A DNA stretch of 64,000 nucleotides from Acanthopleura granulata (lineage: Eukaryota; Mollusca; Polyplacophora; Chitonida; Chitonidae), in the NCBI GenBank assembly GCA_016165875.1, contig JABBOT010000005.1, positions 4,455,186-4,519,185 on the forward strand, in the 5' to 3' direction. Shown here piece after piece: positions 31,690 through 42,800 of the stretch (position 1 is its first letter; every line of letters starts with the position of its first letter). The notes below the pieces were generated by a model. That model was not told the DNA's origin. It did not search any database and was given only the letters and a program-made list of their open reading frames with translations. The position numbers and the translations under genes are program-made.

Positions 31690-31885
31690 TGGATACATGA
31701 ACAGTTGCAATCAAAACGCAGCTGAGATACATAGTTGATTATCGACAAAACATATACTTGCATACTGATTTTATTCATCGTGATCGTATTATTTATAGTT
31801 GTTGGATACTGGTCTTGCGATTATTGACCCTGAATGCCCGTTTTCGGTGATAGCAGCGATGCGAATGTCGTTTTCGACGACTTTA
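31690..31885 (+). repeat. Dispersed repeat family B copy
   Basis: Contains the CAATCAAAACGCAGCTGAGA module and, further on, TGCGATTATTGACCCTGAAT and GATGCGAATGTCGTTTTCG. Confidence 0.6.
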
Positions 31886-32064
31886 GGTACACAAGGTGCT
31901 GGTTCAAACCTGGCCGTGGACAGAGAATTTGTAGGGCAACGCAGCTTTGGTGACAATGAGCAATCGATGAGGGGTTGTTTAGCCATTTGCACAGTGTAAG
32001 ATACGTTTATTTTCCACCATTGTAAGAGAGCGTCTCACTCCTAACATGTCAGGAGTCGATGATT

Positions 32065-32150
32065 TTCTGTGGTAGTCCGGTTTCCTCCACACAAAACAGT
32101 GACCGCGGTCGTGTAAGATACTTTTTTGAGGCACGGCGTTAAATTTCACC
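32065..32150 (+). repeat. SINE family 1, 3' tail fragment
   Basis: GGTTTCCTCCACACAAAACA, GGTCGTGTAAGATAC and GGCACGGCGTTAAATTTCACC are a diverged copy of the shared tail. Confidence 0.55.
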
Positions 32151-32589
32151 CCACATCCCCCGCTCCACACACAAACCTCTCCACGATGTCTCAATGTAAA
32201 TGCTCGGTCCTTACCTCACAAATCGTCACCCTGAAGACACCAGCCATGAACTCATGCCCAGATATCTACATATACAGTAACGATGCAAGACTGCAGCGTA
32301 CAGCGGTATACTGACATAGAAACACAACCAGTACATAAAGCATGCCATTGTGTTGGATACGAATTGCAGTCCTCACTTCCTGGTTGGTGATTGTTCAGTT
32401 CGAATGTTGTTTCAGATATGTTTACAACTATTCTATGCTTTTCTCACCTTGACTTGCGGTTTCTGCTGACTGACATTGAATATCGCCTTAAAGGACAGAG
32501 TCTCAAGTTTTGTTGACACGCATAGGTCGACATTAGGCGAAACGTGGGAAAATGCCAACGGTTGGAAGCAGGATAAAAGATATTTTATT

Positions 32590-32760
32590 CATTTATTTAT
32601 TTAATTCTTCTTTAAAGCAAGACACACAAATTTTTCACTTATACGGTAGCAGCCAGTTTTATGGGTTGGAGGAAATCACCTACCTTTGGCAAGTTATACT
32701 GACGAACTCTTCCACCGTTTACAAGTCGGTTGCTCTCAGGTTTCGGGCATGTGGTGGTAT
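32590..32760 (-). repeat. SINE family 2 copy with shared tail, inverted
   Basis: ATTTATTTATTTAATTC and TTTTTCACTTATACGG (tail complement) are followed by CAGTTTTATGGGTTGGAGGA and CACCTACCTTTGGCAAGTTA. Confidence 0.7.
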
Positions 32761-32964
32761 TATCAGTGGGTCTGTTAGAACTCTAGGCATAACCATGTCA
32801 TAGCACTTGTTTTCAATAGCCTACCTATATAACCAAGCTACACAAAGTAACTGTACGACCATATCAGAGATATGTAAAGCATGGCGCCTTTTTGTATTTT
32901 CTTTCAACGTTACATAAATATGCTTACTTTATCCGGATATAAACAAATATGGGGTACTCAAGTG

Positions 32965-33085
32965 ACAAAGATTATTTCACTTATACGACGACGGCCAGGA
33001 AACCGGGCAGAGCCCGGGGGAAACCCAGGACCATCCGCAGGTTGCTGGCAGACCTTCCCAAGTACCAAGTCAGTATAGGGTGAGG
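32965..33085 (-). repeat. SINE family 1 fragment, inverted
   Basis: TTTCACTTATACGACGACGG, CAGAGCCCGGGGGAAACCCA, GACCATCCGCAGGTTGCTGG and CAGACCTTCCCAAGTACC. Confidence 0.82.
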
Positions 33086-33759
33086 GTATATCCACTTATT
33101 AGTCAGTACCGGTACGAAGACATCTACTTGTACTAAAATAACAGGGAACTTGCAAACGAAGCACACTTAACCCTTGTGCCTTTTACTAAGAACTCGAGGA
33201 GGATTTCCGTTGTCTTTATTTGACTTACACCTTTTACAGGATCATAACTCGTCAAATGCCACGGTGATGACATAACAGCGAGGAGTGCTCGTGTCCTTCT
33301 GTGGCGTTTTTCAGGCGGTGTTATTTGCGAAGGCTGAAAAGTAAAACAAACAAACTAAACGAACTTTTCAAAGAGGTATGATTGGCCTAATTAGCTGACT
33401 TAAGCATTCAGTTAAGATCTCTGTCGGAATTAGGTCATGCGTTTTGTCCATTCAGAACGCCGGGCTGTCGTGTGTGCGCTGCCACTAGGCGGAAGCAGGG
33501 CAGGTGATGGTTTTTAAAAATGAGGTGCTCCTGCCAGGATATAGCAAACCCTCAGGCAGCTTAAAGGCGATGTCTGATAATCATTGATATTTGGTGATAA
33601 AACCAAGAAATCGTGTTACCGTTATGTTGGCAAAAAAAAAAAAAAACATTGCTGAGTTACGGTAAAAGACATTCGTATTTGGGTGTAAATAGCATACTGT
33701 AAATGTTTGTTCCCATTTCTTTCTGCTATGTTTTTTTTAAGCTTTTGACAAATTTAACA

Positions 33760-34025
33760 TACACGTATAAAATGAAAGAGAAGCATTCTGTCTGGACAGT
33801 CCTGAACCCAAGCGTAAAGTCCGATCTTTGCATACCACTCATAGGCCTAGAAGATGTGATCCAAGTCGATAATAGTAATAGGCATTTCCAAAACTGTCTA
33901 AAACATCTGTTCACAAAGGAATTTGTAAGGAATAATATATAAATAGTAAATAAAGCTGGCAACAAGTAAGAGAGAAGCAATAATGAGTTTTCAATGCTTC
34001 AGAGAAAACATTCAGTGTTGTAGAA
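33760..34025 (+). repeat. Dispersed repeat family C copy
   Basis: GGCATTTCCAAAACTGTCTA, ACAAAGGAATTTGTAAGGAA and ATATAAATAGTAAATAAAGC match the block at 62030-62190 in order and orientation. Confidence 0.6.
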
Positions 34026-34075
34026 TTTTTAGAATAAAACCCAATCTGTATAGGAGGTAAGAAAATGTAGATGCC

Positions 34076-34077
<2 letters not shown>

Positions 34078-34106
<29 letters not shown>

Positions 34107-34142
34107 CCAGAAAAAAAAAAACAAACACACACACACATACAC
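34078..34142. repeat. A-rich and (CA)n simple sequence
   Basis: An A/G tract of about 45 bp runs into ACACACACACACAT. Confidence 0.9.
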
Positions 34143-35174
34143 CCGGTTTTAGTGTATTGAACATACCAAAGGTCGTGTTAAGTAGTCTACAGTTTGCCTC
34201 AAAGCGATGGATTAGATCTATATTGAAATCTTGGGGCAGATATAGGTCAATCGGTTCATTTATCACATCTCGTACATTGTGTGCTGTTAATGGTGTGGTC
34301 GAGTAGTCCTCCGCCACGAACTTGTGGATCGGCTGAACGCGCGCGGGTTGTGGTGTTTGAATTTGTTTGCTGTAGTTTGTGATATTTACGGACTAAAACG
34401 CTCGGTATGTGCTGACGCATATAAGGGACGAGAAGGTATATGTATACAAGTACTTTCCCTCCACAGTGGTCTTGATGACGTTACAACTTAACCGCCGGTA
34501 GGGCTTATCACTGTATACTCCGATGCCGCGTTAACCTCGTGCCTCCATGGAAACCCATCACAACTGTCTGGACTAATAAAACTGAGCGTGGAGCGTAATG
34601 TATTTCCTGGAGTTGGTCAGAAATTATTATAACGGTAGATGCATGTGTCACACTTATAGGGGAATGAAAACAGTTTTTGAAGGTTCAATTATCTTATTTA
34701 TCATCCTCAACTTTGAATAGCTCTTCTAACTGTTTTCTATCCACAACTATCAAAGGAAAACACAAAACTTAATAAACAAATATATAAGTTGTTTTCAGAC
34801 TCGAATTGATGTCACAACTTCGATCAGTCAGTGTCGAGCATAAATGCTATTTTCGTTACTTTTCCTCATTTACAACCAGAGGATGAAAAATAAATTTCAT
34901 AAGCAAAATCATAAACATGTTTGTGGCTAAAATACTGCTGATGTGACGTTATGTCAGAGTCCTTCATCCAGGCATGGTTTGGAGAAAGCCAGTTATGGTG
35001 ACACTATTCCTACGTAACAATTATTGTCAACTATTCTGGTGTGTAAGTAGTATTACTACCGTACTATGAGTGCCACTACTACCACCGCTACTGCCACTAA
35101 TAGTAACAACAATAATAACAATAATAATAAAAAAATAATAAATGAATAAGTAATAAGTTAAATTAAAAAAAGCG

Positions 35175-35410
35175 ACACAGAGAGTAAAACCACAGCATCG
35201 ATGATAGTGTGACACAACTGGTCAAATACGGCTTCTTATCACGTGACATCAGGTAGGATTTTATTCTTCATGCAAAATGCAGAAATAATAATAGCTGACA
35301 TGCCCGCTTTCACCATTGCTTGAACATAATTAGGTAAAACAAAGGTGTAGTAATGCTAATGGCAATTTAATAGTTGTAACTTGTGTGTAGAATCACTCAT
35401 AACCATGTGT
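35175..35410 (+). mobile_element. MITE-like family A copy, diverged
   Basis: CACAGAGAGTAAAACCACAG, a CGATGATAGTGTGAC motif, AGGATTTTATTC and AACATAATTAGGTAAAAC occur in family A order. It is preceded by an AATAAT-rich tract at 35104-35160. Confidence 0.6.
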
Positions 35411-36084
35411 TGTGCTAACATTTAATCACCACTTAACAGGAAAACATCCAAACAATGCTCTGGATGCTTACTCCACAAGTCGCACCATGAACGCTGTCAT
35501 CCACCTCAGCGAAATGTAGAAATTCTCCCGCAACAGAGCACGCCCGACTTCGTCCCCTTGACGAGCCCCACATAGTTATCAGTACTATGCGAGACATCAT
35601 AACGTTATTAAATCAGAGATAAATGTGGATTTTTATTGTATCTGGCAATGGTGAAAAATCGTTGAGAATATTTCTATTTTTGGTTCCGCACCCGAGTCAG
35701 CACCACAGTGAACTGCATGTAATGTAGCTGTGCATATGATTTCATATGACGAAATCTATGAGATCAACGAGGACGGATTATCCTGACTCGTTTTATAATG
35801 TGTCTGTATATACATACTTTGTAATTAAGACTGTGTTTCGTCTGTGATAATGTTACAGATGGCTCATTTGTATGAATCTTTTTCTTCTGCCCTTTGGTAG
35901 ACAACGTGATAAAATGCTTACATATTTGGAAAATCCTTTCTTTGCCGCACAAGATCCGTCACAAATCTAATGACTTAAAGCTGCACATGCTACAACATCG
36001 GTTCATTAGTCTCGTAACGTGTCAAGGAAATCGGAAATAGGTCGGGGATATATATATATATATATATATACGTACAGCATGTCT

Positions 36085-36760
36085 CGTAAATAGTATTTTG
36101 ACCCACGACTCAATGTCTGATCTATTTCAATTCTGTGTATGACTCACTGGCTCATGTGGACAGTTTGTTGACCCATGACTATGCCTGACCTGTATAAATT
36201 CGGTCTCTGACACCATGTCTCATATCTTATCACTGTGAGCCATGACACCTATTTCAATTCGGTCTCTGACACCATGTCTCATATCTTATCACTGTGAGCC
36301 ATGACACCTGTTTCAATTCGGTCTCTGACACCATGTCTCATATCTTATCACTGTGAGCCATGACACCTGTTTCAATTCGGTCTCTGACACCATGTCTCAT
36401 ATCTTATCACTGTGAGCCATGACACCTGTTTCAATTCGGTCTCTGACACCATGTCTCATATCTTATCACTGTGAGCCATGACACCTGTTTCAATTCGGTC
36501 TCTGACACCATGTCTCATATCTTATCACTGTGAGCCATGACACCTGTTTCAATTCGGTCTCTGAGTCTATGTCTCATATCTAACATTTTGAGCCATGGCA
36601 CAACGTCTCACCTATTTCAGTTCAGTTTAAAACACAATGTCTCATATGTAGCATTTTGAACCATGACATGCACTGTCTCACCTTTTTCAAGTCGGTCCCT
36701 GATATCATGTCTCGTAATATAATACTTTGATCCCTGACACATTGCCCCCTCGATTTTATT
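36085..36760. repeat. 59-bp satellite array with homogenised core
   Basis: Six nearly identical units, each with CGGTCTCTGACACCATGTCT and CACTGTGAGCCATGACACCT, occupy about 36190-36555 at a strict 59-bp period. Both flanks hold clearly related but diverged units. It is preceded by a short (TA)n at 36047-36071. Confidence 0.93.
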
Positions 36761-36779
36761 TCGGCCTGACTCGGCTTTG

Positions 36780-36960
36780 TGTCATCATTAACAACAGTTG
36801 GCTGCTTTTCTTTGCATGGATCCGCCCTACCATATTACATTACATACTTTCTTATTTCTTTGGTTGATTGTGTTGAGCGTGCCTTTGGAAATTGGTCTTG
36901 TGAATATTTACACGGAGCGTCCACTGACTACTGGTATACGAATGTGTGGGGGCCTACATC
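36780..36960 (+). repeat. Dispersed repeat family B fragment, diverged
   Basis: CTTTCTTATTTCTTTGGTTG and ACTGGTATACGAATGTGTG match the second half of family B at 62560-62710. Confidence 0.45.
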
Positions 36961-38980
36961 CATGTCTCATTTGTAACCATTCAATTGATAACATCGTATC
37001 TGCTTTAGTCTACACTTTGTGTAGACATTATCTAATAGCATTATATGTAGTATAAAGGAACCTGATCGGCCAAACATTTGGTATTTAGTGTTATTACAGA
37101 ATGACATGAGTATTGGGTATTTTTCTCAAGAACTAAAAGTTACACGTTTTCGTTAATCCCACCCCAACATTGGACGTTAAGTGAATGCTTGAAAATAACC
37201 AAAGAATCCCCCCCCCCCCAAAAAACAAAACAAAACAAAACAAAACTGGAAACTGAAAAGTCTGCCAGAATCTTTAAATAAGGTCTGTCAATTCAGTGGA
37301 ACTGAAGCATGTGCACAGCGCTCGGTAAACTTCATATGTAAACAAACGTTTCTAATGACACGCGTAAGAGAAGGATTTACGGCTCGCTCGTAACCGGATA
37401 AGCCGAAAACAGGCATAAAATAAAGCTCAGCAGGTTGACAGTCAAGTCTAGATTTGTAATTGGTGGCCAGTTGTCGCCAAAATACACTGCTTGATAGGTG
37501 GGTGCAGATGTTATGTTTGTGTGGCGGTCTTACAACGTCCAACATGGCCCTCCCTCTTTGTGTTGAATTCGAATAACGGCAGAACTTGTCCGGGCTCGTA
37601 CAAGCTAAACTACTCAATGAATAATTTTTTATTTCAACCTAACTGATCTGATTTGCGAACGAACTTCAGAATTTCGTTCAGACGTCGCAATCAGAATATG
37701 TTTAAAAATCCAAGTTTTGGGCGACCATGTCTCTTTAAATATGTATGATTTACATTTGGAATTCATGTATTCTTTGCTTTGGTTATCCCTACTGTACTAT
37801 ATATATACATGATGTATAAACATATACAGTTGCTCATGTTAATACATTGTCACATATATATATATACCTTGAAGTTAGTACTTTAAGGGTAGCGGTATTC
37901 TACTGCGCACCTTTATTCTCGAAGGCCCTTTACTATTTAGCCTCGAGTAACACCTTTCATACACAAAAGGCTCCCATATTTTATGAATTTGCTCCATTAA
38001 AATTACTATACAGGAAAATCCAGACGTATAAAATATAATACAGATTGTATGTAGCCCTTCGCTTGGGTTGATAAGGAAATACATACATGTATACAGCGTA
38101 TGGTGACCCTTGGTCCAGGCCATGTGAGCAGGACTCCTGTCCAGAGGGATGACTCGTTTGTTGAGCTCAGTGTAGTCGACAGGCCGTTTTATATAAATGT
38201 TATGACAACTACTTATATAAGCACGTGTAATTTAATGCGGTATTCAACTTTATGGCGTGTTTGGTGAATGTCATGTTAGCATGTTTGCACAATTTGTGTA
38301 AACTAGAAACACTGGGGGATTTACAGGTTTAATGTTGAAATACTTCATCCGTGTCAACCATAGAGAGATTTTCCGAGTAGGACTATCCACTATCTATTGC
38401 TCCTCTCTCATTCACACACAGAGCAGATTTACACTTTTGTCCCCGACATACTATATCTGTATGTCTCTGTCTACACATGTGATTTGCTTGCATGTATAAT
38501 TGCTGCAGTGTTATAGACTTTGCTCAGTGTATATAACAAATACCTTGCTTGAAACTCAACAGAGCCTGTGAAAACTTTTCTTGTGATTACTCGTTTTGTG
38601 AACAGCCAGGCTAGAGCTTGAACACCATTTTTTCTCTCTAGTTGATATCCTGCAGTAAGATATTAACACTTCAGCTCAAATTTAATTATAGAAGTGTAGT
38701 TATCTAATGTGCAGGAATTCGCTGACGAGATTCAAAAGCCAGATGAGAGTTCTCTGTTTATTACTAGCGCGATGGTCATCGGTGATCAGCTTAATTAAAA
38801 ACAAAAGGCCAGTACCTGGAGTTGTGCATTACTAGCTGATTAAATCGGCAGTGTATATGGAAGCTTCAGTCGGTGTTTTTACTGGAGAGCTGCGTGTGCA
38901 TGCACTCGAGGCTTCAATCCTTCTACTGCGCCTGTCACGACTGTGATATGACAGGCAATTCGCGTCACACGTGGAATAGT

Positions 38981-39013
38981 GGGGAATGGGGGGAGGGGGG
39001 AGAGAGGGGAGGG
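38981..39013 (+). promoter_or_regulatory. Potential G-quadruplex tract upstream of the SRCR gene
   Basis: At least four runs of four or more G fall within 33 bp (GGGG, GGGGGG, GGGGGG, GGGG, then GGG), about 720 bp before the SRCR start codon. Whether it is in the promoter is unknown. Confidence 0.4.
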
Positions 39014-39731
39014 ACATGTCATCGTGTTGAGGACGTTCTCGGTTCTGATTGGTGAGAGCGACCAGGAGCTGACAGGAGCAGTGCTCTGTAGGGCACACAC
39101 CGTCTTACTTTGTACTTCACAGTATTATAGTTGTTCTTATTAGGCTGCTGATGCTGAGAGGCGACGGTCCCACAAACGACCTCAGCCGGATGGAGAAAAA
39201 AAGGCCGAATCACTTATCTGTCCTGTATCTTTAATCCGTGCAGGGCTCTTACATCACTTTTCGACTGCTTTAACTACTCTGTTCCACTGGAGTTAATTTT
39301 GTCGTCGTGCTGTCCGCTTTAAGCGTAAGCTTGATTGGGAACAAACAGCGAAGCGGCTCTGACGTCCCCGCATTGCATTGTCTACAGAGCGTGTTTGTGC
39401 TATCTTTTTCACTATTTACTCTCAACCTGCCGGCCAGAAACAGCCAACAGAAATAAGTGTGTACTGGCGAGCAGCGACCACTGCAGAAAACACTTCATGA
39501 GAACTATAGGAAAATGACCGGTGCTGCATCAAGGCTCAAAGTACCTGCTAATTAATCTTACCCGAGAGGAAGGACAAGTGCGGATTATCAATGGGCGTCG
39601 CCAGATGTAACGACTAATCCCTTGTCCCTTGTAAAACTTTTGTTGTTGTAGGTAGATCTGTCTCATCTTACATTGTCTGCTCAAGGTGTATAATAATCGC
39701 GGTGACGAAGTAACATTGTAACTCAGCAAAT

Positions 39732-39849
39732 ATGCTGTCTAGAACTTTTCTAGTGCTCATTGTTCTGGCCTGTGGCATTTCTCCAATCTGTTCGCTGTCA
39801 GTGCCTCGTATTCCACGACGGCGGCCAAGCCTAACAATTCCTCGCACAG
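39732..39849 (+). CDS. SRCR gene exon 1: signal peptide and Pro/Arg-rich linker
   Basis: The ATG has A at -3. It encodes [15 protein letters not shown], then ISPICSLS and [16 protein letters not shown]. The donor at 39850 is a consensus GTAAGT and the exon ends in phase 1. Assignment to the downstream SRCR exons rests on strand, phase and secretory logic; no transcript is available. Confidence 0.7.
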
Positions 39850-42800
39850 GTAAGTGTAATACCCCAAGTATATTGTATACATAGATTCCCCTGTTTAGGT
39901 TGCATGGTGTAAAACGACATATATGATGATTGCAGGTCAGTAATAATAAATGTTGCGATATTAAATACATAGACACACCACTTATTTGATAGGCTGCGGA
40001 GAATAAAATCCCCAAGAACTTACAGTATTGATAAGAAAAGAAAGAAAACATTAAATCCCAGATCACCATGTTGTACTAGATATGGCAGGTTTACAAAAGC
40101 GTGGCGTCGCCCCGGGCAATACGTATGAATATGTACATTGCCCAGATGCATTAGCATGTAGAATACTAACTTACAAATGTCCATTCTAGAGTATACACCA
40201 AGAAGCTTGTTTGCTTGTTAATGCGTGTAACAGCCATTGTTGTTATTTAATTAAGCTCTCAGGTGAAAAGGTTATAAACTTTGTCTGGTGGTTGGTCAAT
40301 GTGGACAGCTGAGACTGTCCTTTCTTGTAGACGTAATTCTGCTGTCATGATACTGCGTTGGCCTGTATATATATTTTGCTGCAACCTAAAATAGTCCTGG
40401 GGCAGAAACGATAGAGCATCCCTAAAAGATCCATGTCTAGTGAAATGTCACACCATGGCTCGGCGGCATGGATATTGTACAGACATGTATATCCATGCAA
40501 GCTCTGCTCGTCCATGTGGAACATAACCAGGTGACTGTCTCTATAAATACACCTATCAGCCCAGCTGTATTCATCAACCCCAAATGCAAAATAGTCCTCG
40601 TATTGTAAAACGCCATACCTTAGCTGCCCTGTACAACGACCACTTTTATAGAGAGCCATATACGAACTGGAATCTGATCCCCAGTGTCCCCCCCCTCCCC
40701 CAACCCTCGGCTGTCACGCTGCTCATGTTTATGCAACAGCAAACACACGCATGCACATTATACTGCTGTAGTACATTTCCGGTGTGGAGTTTCAGTAGCT
40801 GTAAAGGTGGTTACATTTATAACTTATGCAAGGCCAAATGATAAGCTGTACAAGCTGCAACGCACTTTAATGTTATACGTCGATTTAAGCAACTCTACCG
40901 TTTTAGAACTAGTCAACGAACCGACCATCTAAACTACTGCTCTTCTATTTTTTGTGCAGGAGAGTGCCTTAAAATCAACCGTATACTTCTCGAATTACAT
41001 AATGGTTTTTGTCAGGCTTTAGCAGGGCTTCTGTGGTATAAGTAAATCATATGCCATTAAATCCCAAAATAAATAAATAGATAAATAAATGGCCACCATC
41101 TGAGGGATAGTGGGTATCATTCACACTGCTAATTTGACTGCGCGGACTGTCATGGCTAGGTTAGCGCTAAGTGGCACGCGTACAACTCATCCTTAACAAC
41201 GTCCGGCATGTCAAGAGTGCGGTAAACTCCGCTTCATGGACACGTTGTTGCTAGCAGAGAAGTAAGTCATAGTTAAAGCTTTTTAGTTGGAAACTGCATT
41301 TTTCCTGAGAAGGGAAAATGTTTAGACGGATGACCAGAGTAAAATGTAAAAAAAAGTCACTTTAGTCAATTTTGATTTCCTTAATATGGAAGGGAGCTAC
41401 TCGTACACTTTTGAACCATTGTTTTTACGCAATTTAATTGCGTATAAATTATTGCATCATATTAGTTTTGAAACTCTGATTGTGTCATCGTATATTTGTA
41501 CCAATGTCTTCATTTTATTTACTCCAATAAACCTCATTAATGATGCAGACCACAGTTTAGACCACAATCATATTAATTTCCGCCACCTGCAGTCTTCTTA
41601 CTTTTTAAAAAAAATTTTATCGCTCAAAAGACATTCGATTGTAGTTATGAGTTGTATTCATTCAACTTCGAGCTGTTTGGAAAAACAAGATTTCGACGAC
41701 ACTAAGGTAATATGTCAGTAGGATTTTAATTATGCGAGTCATACAAAAAGTTGTTTTCTCAAACAATAGATTACAATGAACACGCAGTTTTTGTGTAACA
41801 AAGCATGGCTTACATAACATGGTCTTCCATTCACGACTTCGGTCGAACTTCATGTTTGTCTTATCTATATATAAAAATTCGCCTAAACAATGAATCTTTT
41901 CTGTTTTTGACCCAGATTATGCAGACGTCCTGATTTTATTGTGCTTGGAATGCTTGTTGTTGATTGGTCAGATCGTCCTGGGATGGTCTTTCCCGTGGTT
42001 TTGCCTCATTACACACAGATAAACAGCGTCAGTCGACAGCACTGCTTATATTGACCTAGCCGTATTTGTTTGCAGAGGCATTCTTCGCATCCTTGTAGGA
42101 GGCGCGCGACACTTCATCCTGCTTTTTCAACACCCATCGTCTTCAGTTAATTTTGCCTGTCGTTTGGGAATTTCAGTGAAAACATTTTAATATGTAATAC
42201 GTACAAGGCATTTTTTCACAAAGACATAATACCGCTCTGTGAATGATTATGACGTGTTCAGTATATCTCTTATTAATCCTATCTGTCATTGTATATTGTC
42301 AGACGATTTGAAGGCGTTATTAATAGACATAAATAATAATAATAATAATAATATGGTCCACTGTTAGGGCTGTATTTGTTTTTCATAAATCCTCATTCTA
42401 AATAGCCAGGGTTAGTACACTTTCTTGTGTTGTTTGGACGAACAATCCTATTATAACCTACTCTAGACATTGACCACAAAATAGCCTGTGGCAGGATGGA
42501 ACTTTGAATCATTCACATGTTCATTGAGATGGTTAACCAGTCAGCATGCTGCATCCGGCTTAATGATGCACCGTTTTGTGGTCCGGGTTTTTGTGTTAAT
42601 TTTGTTTCCTGCAAATGTATATGTCATTTAAGTCCAAAATCCGCTGGGAACGGATAAATCCCTACATCACTTCTTCGTTTGATAGACGGGTATGATGATG
42701 ATCTGTTTTGACAGACCAGTGTGCTGGCTATCAATAAATTGTGACGTCACCATATCGAGTTTATCTGTCTATAGAAATACTCTGTTTTTTAATGGTTTTA

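Noticed and set aside
39668..40069. 133-codon minus-strand reading frame over SRCR exon 1
   Set aside because: Shadow of the plus-strand signal-peptide exon and its flanks.
40345..40659. 104-codon minus-strand reading frame rich in C, Y and W
   Set aside because: Unrecognised, intronic and antisense to the SRCR gene; no supporting signals.
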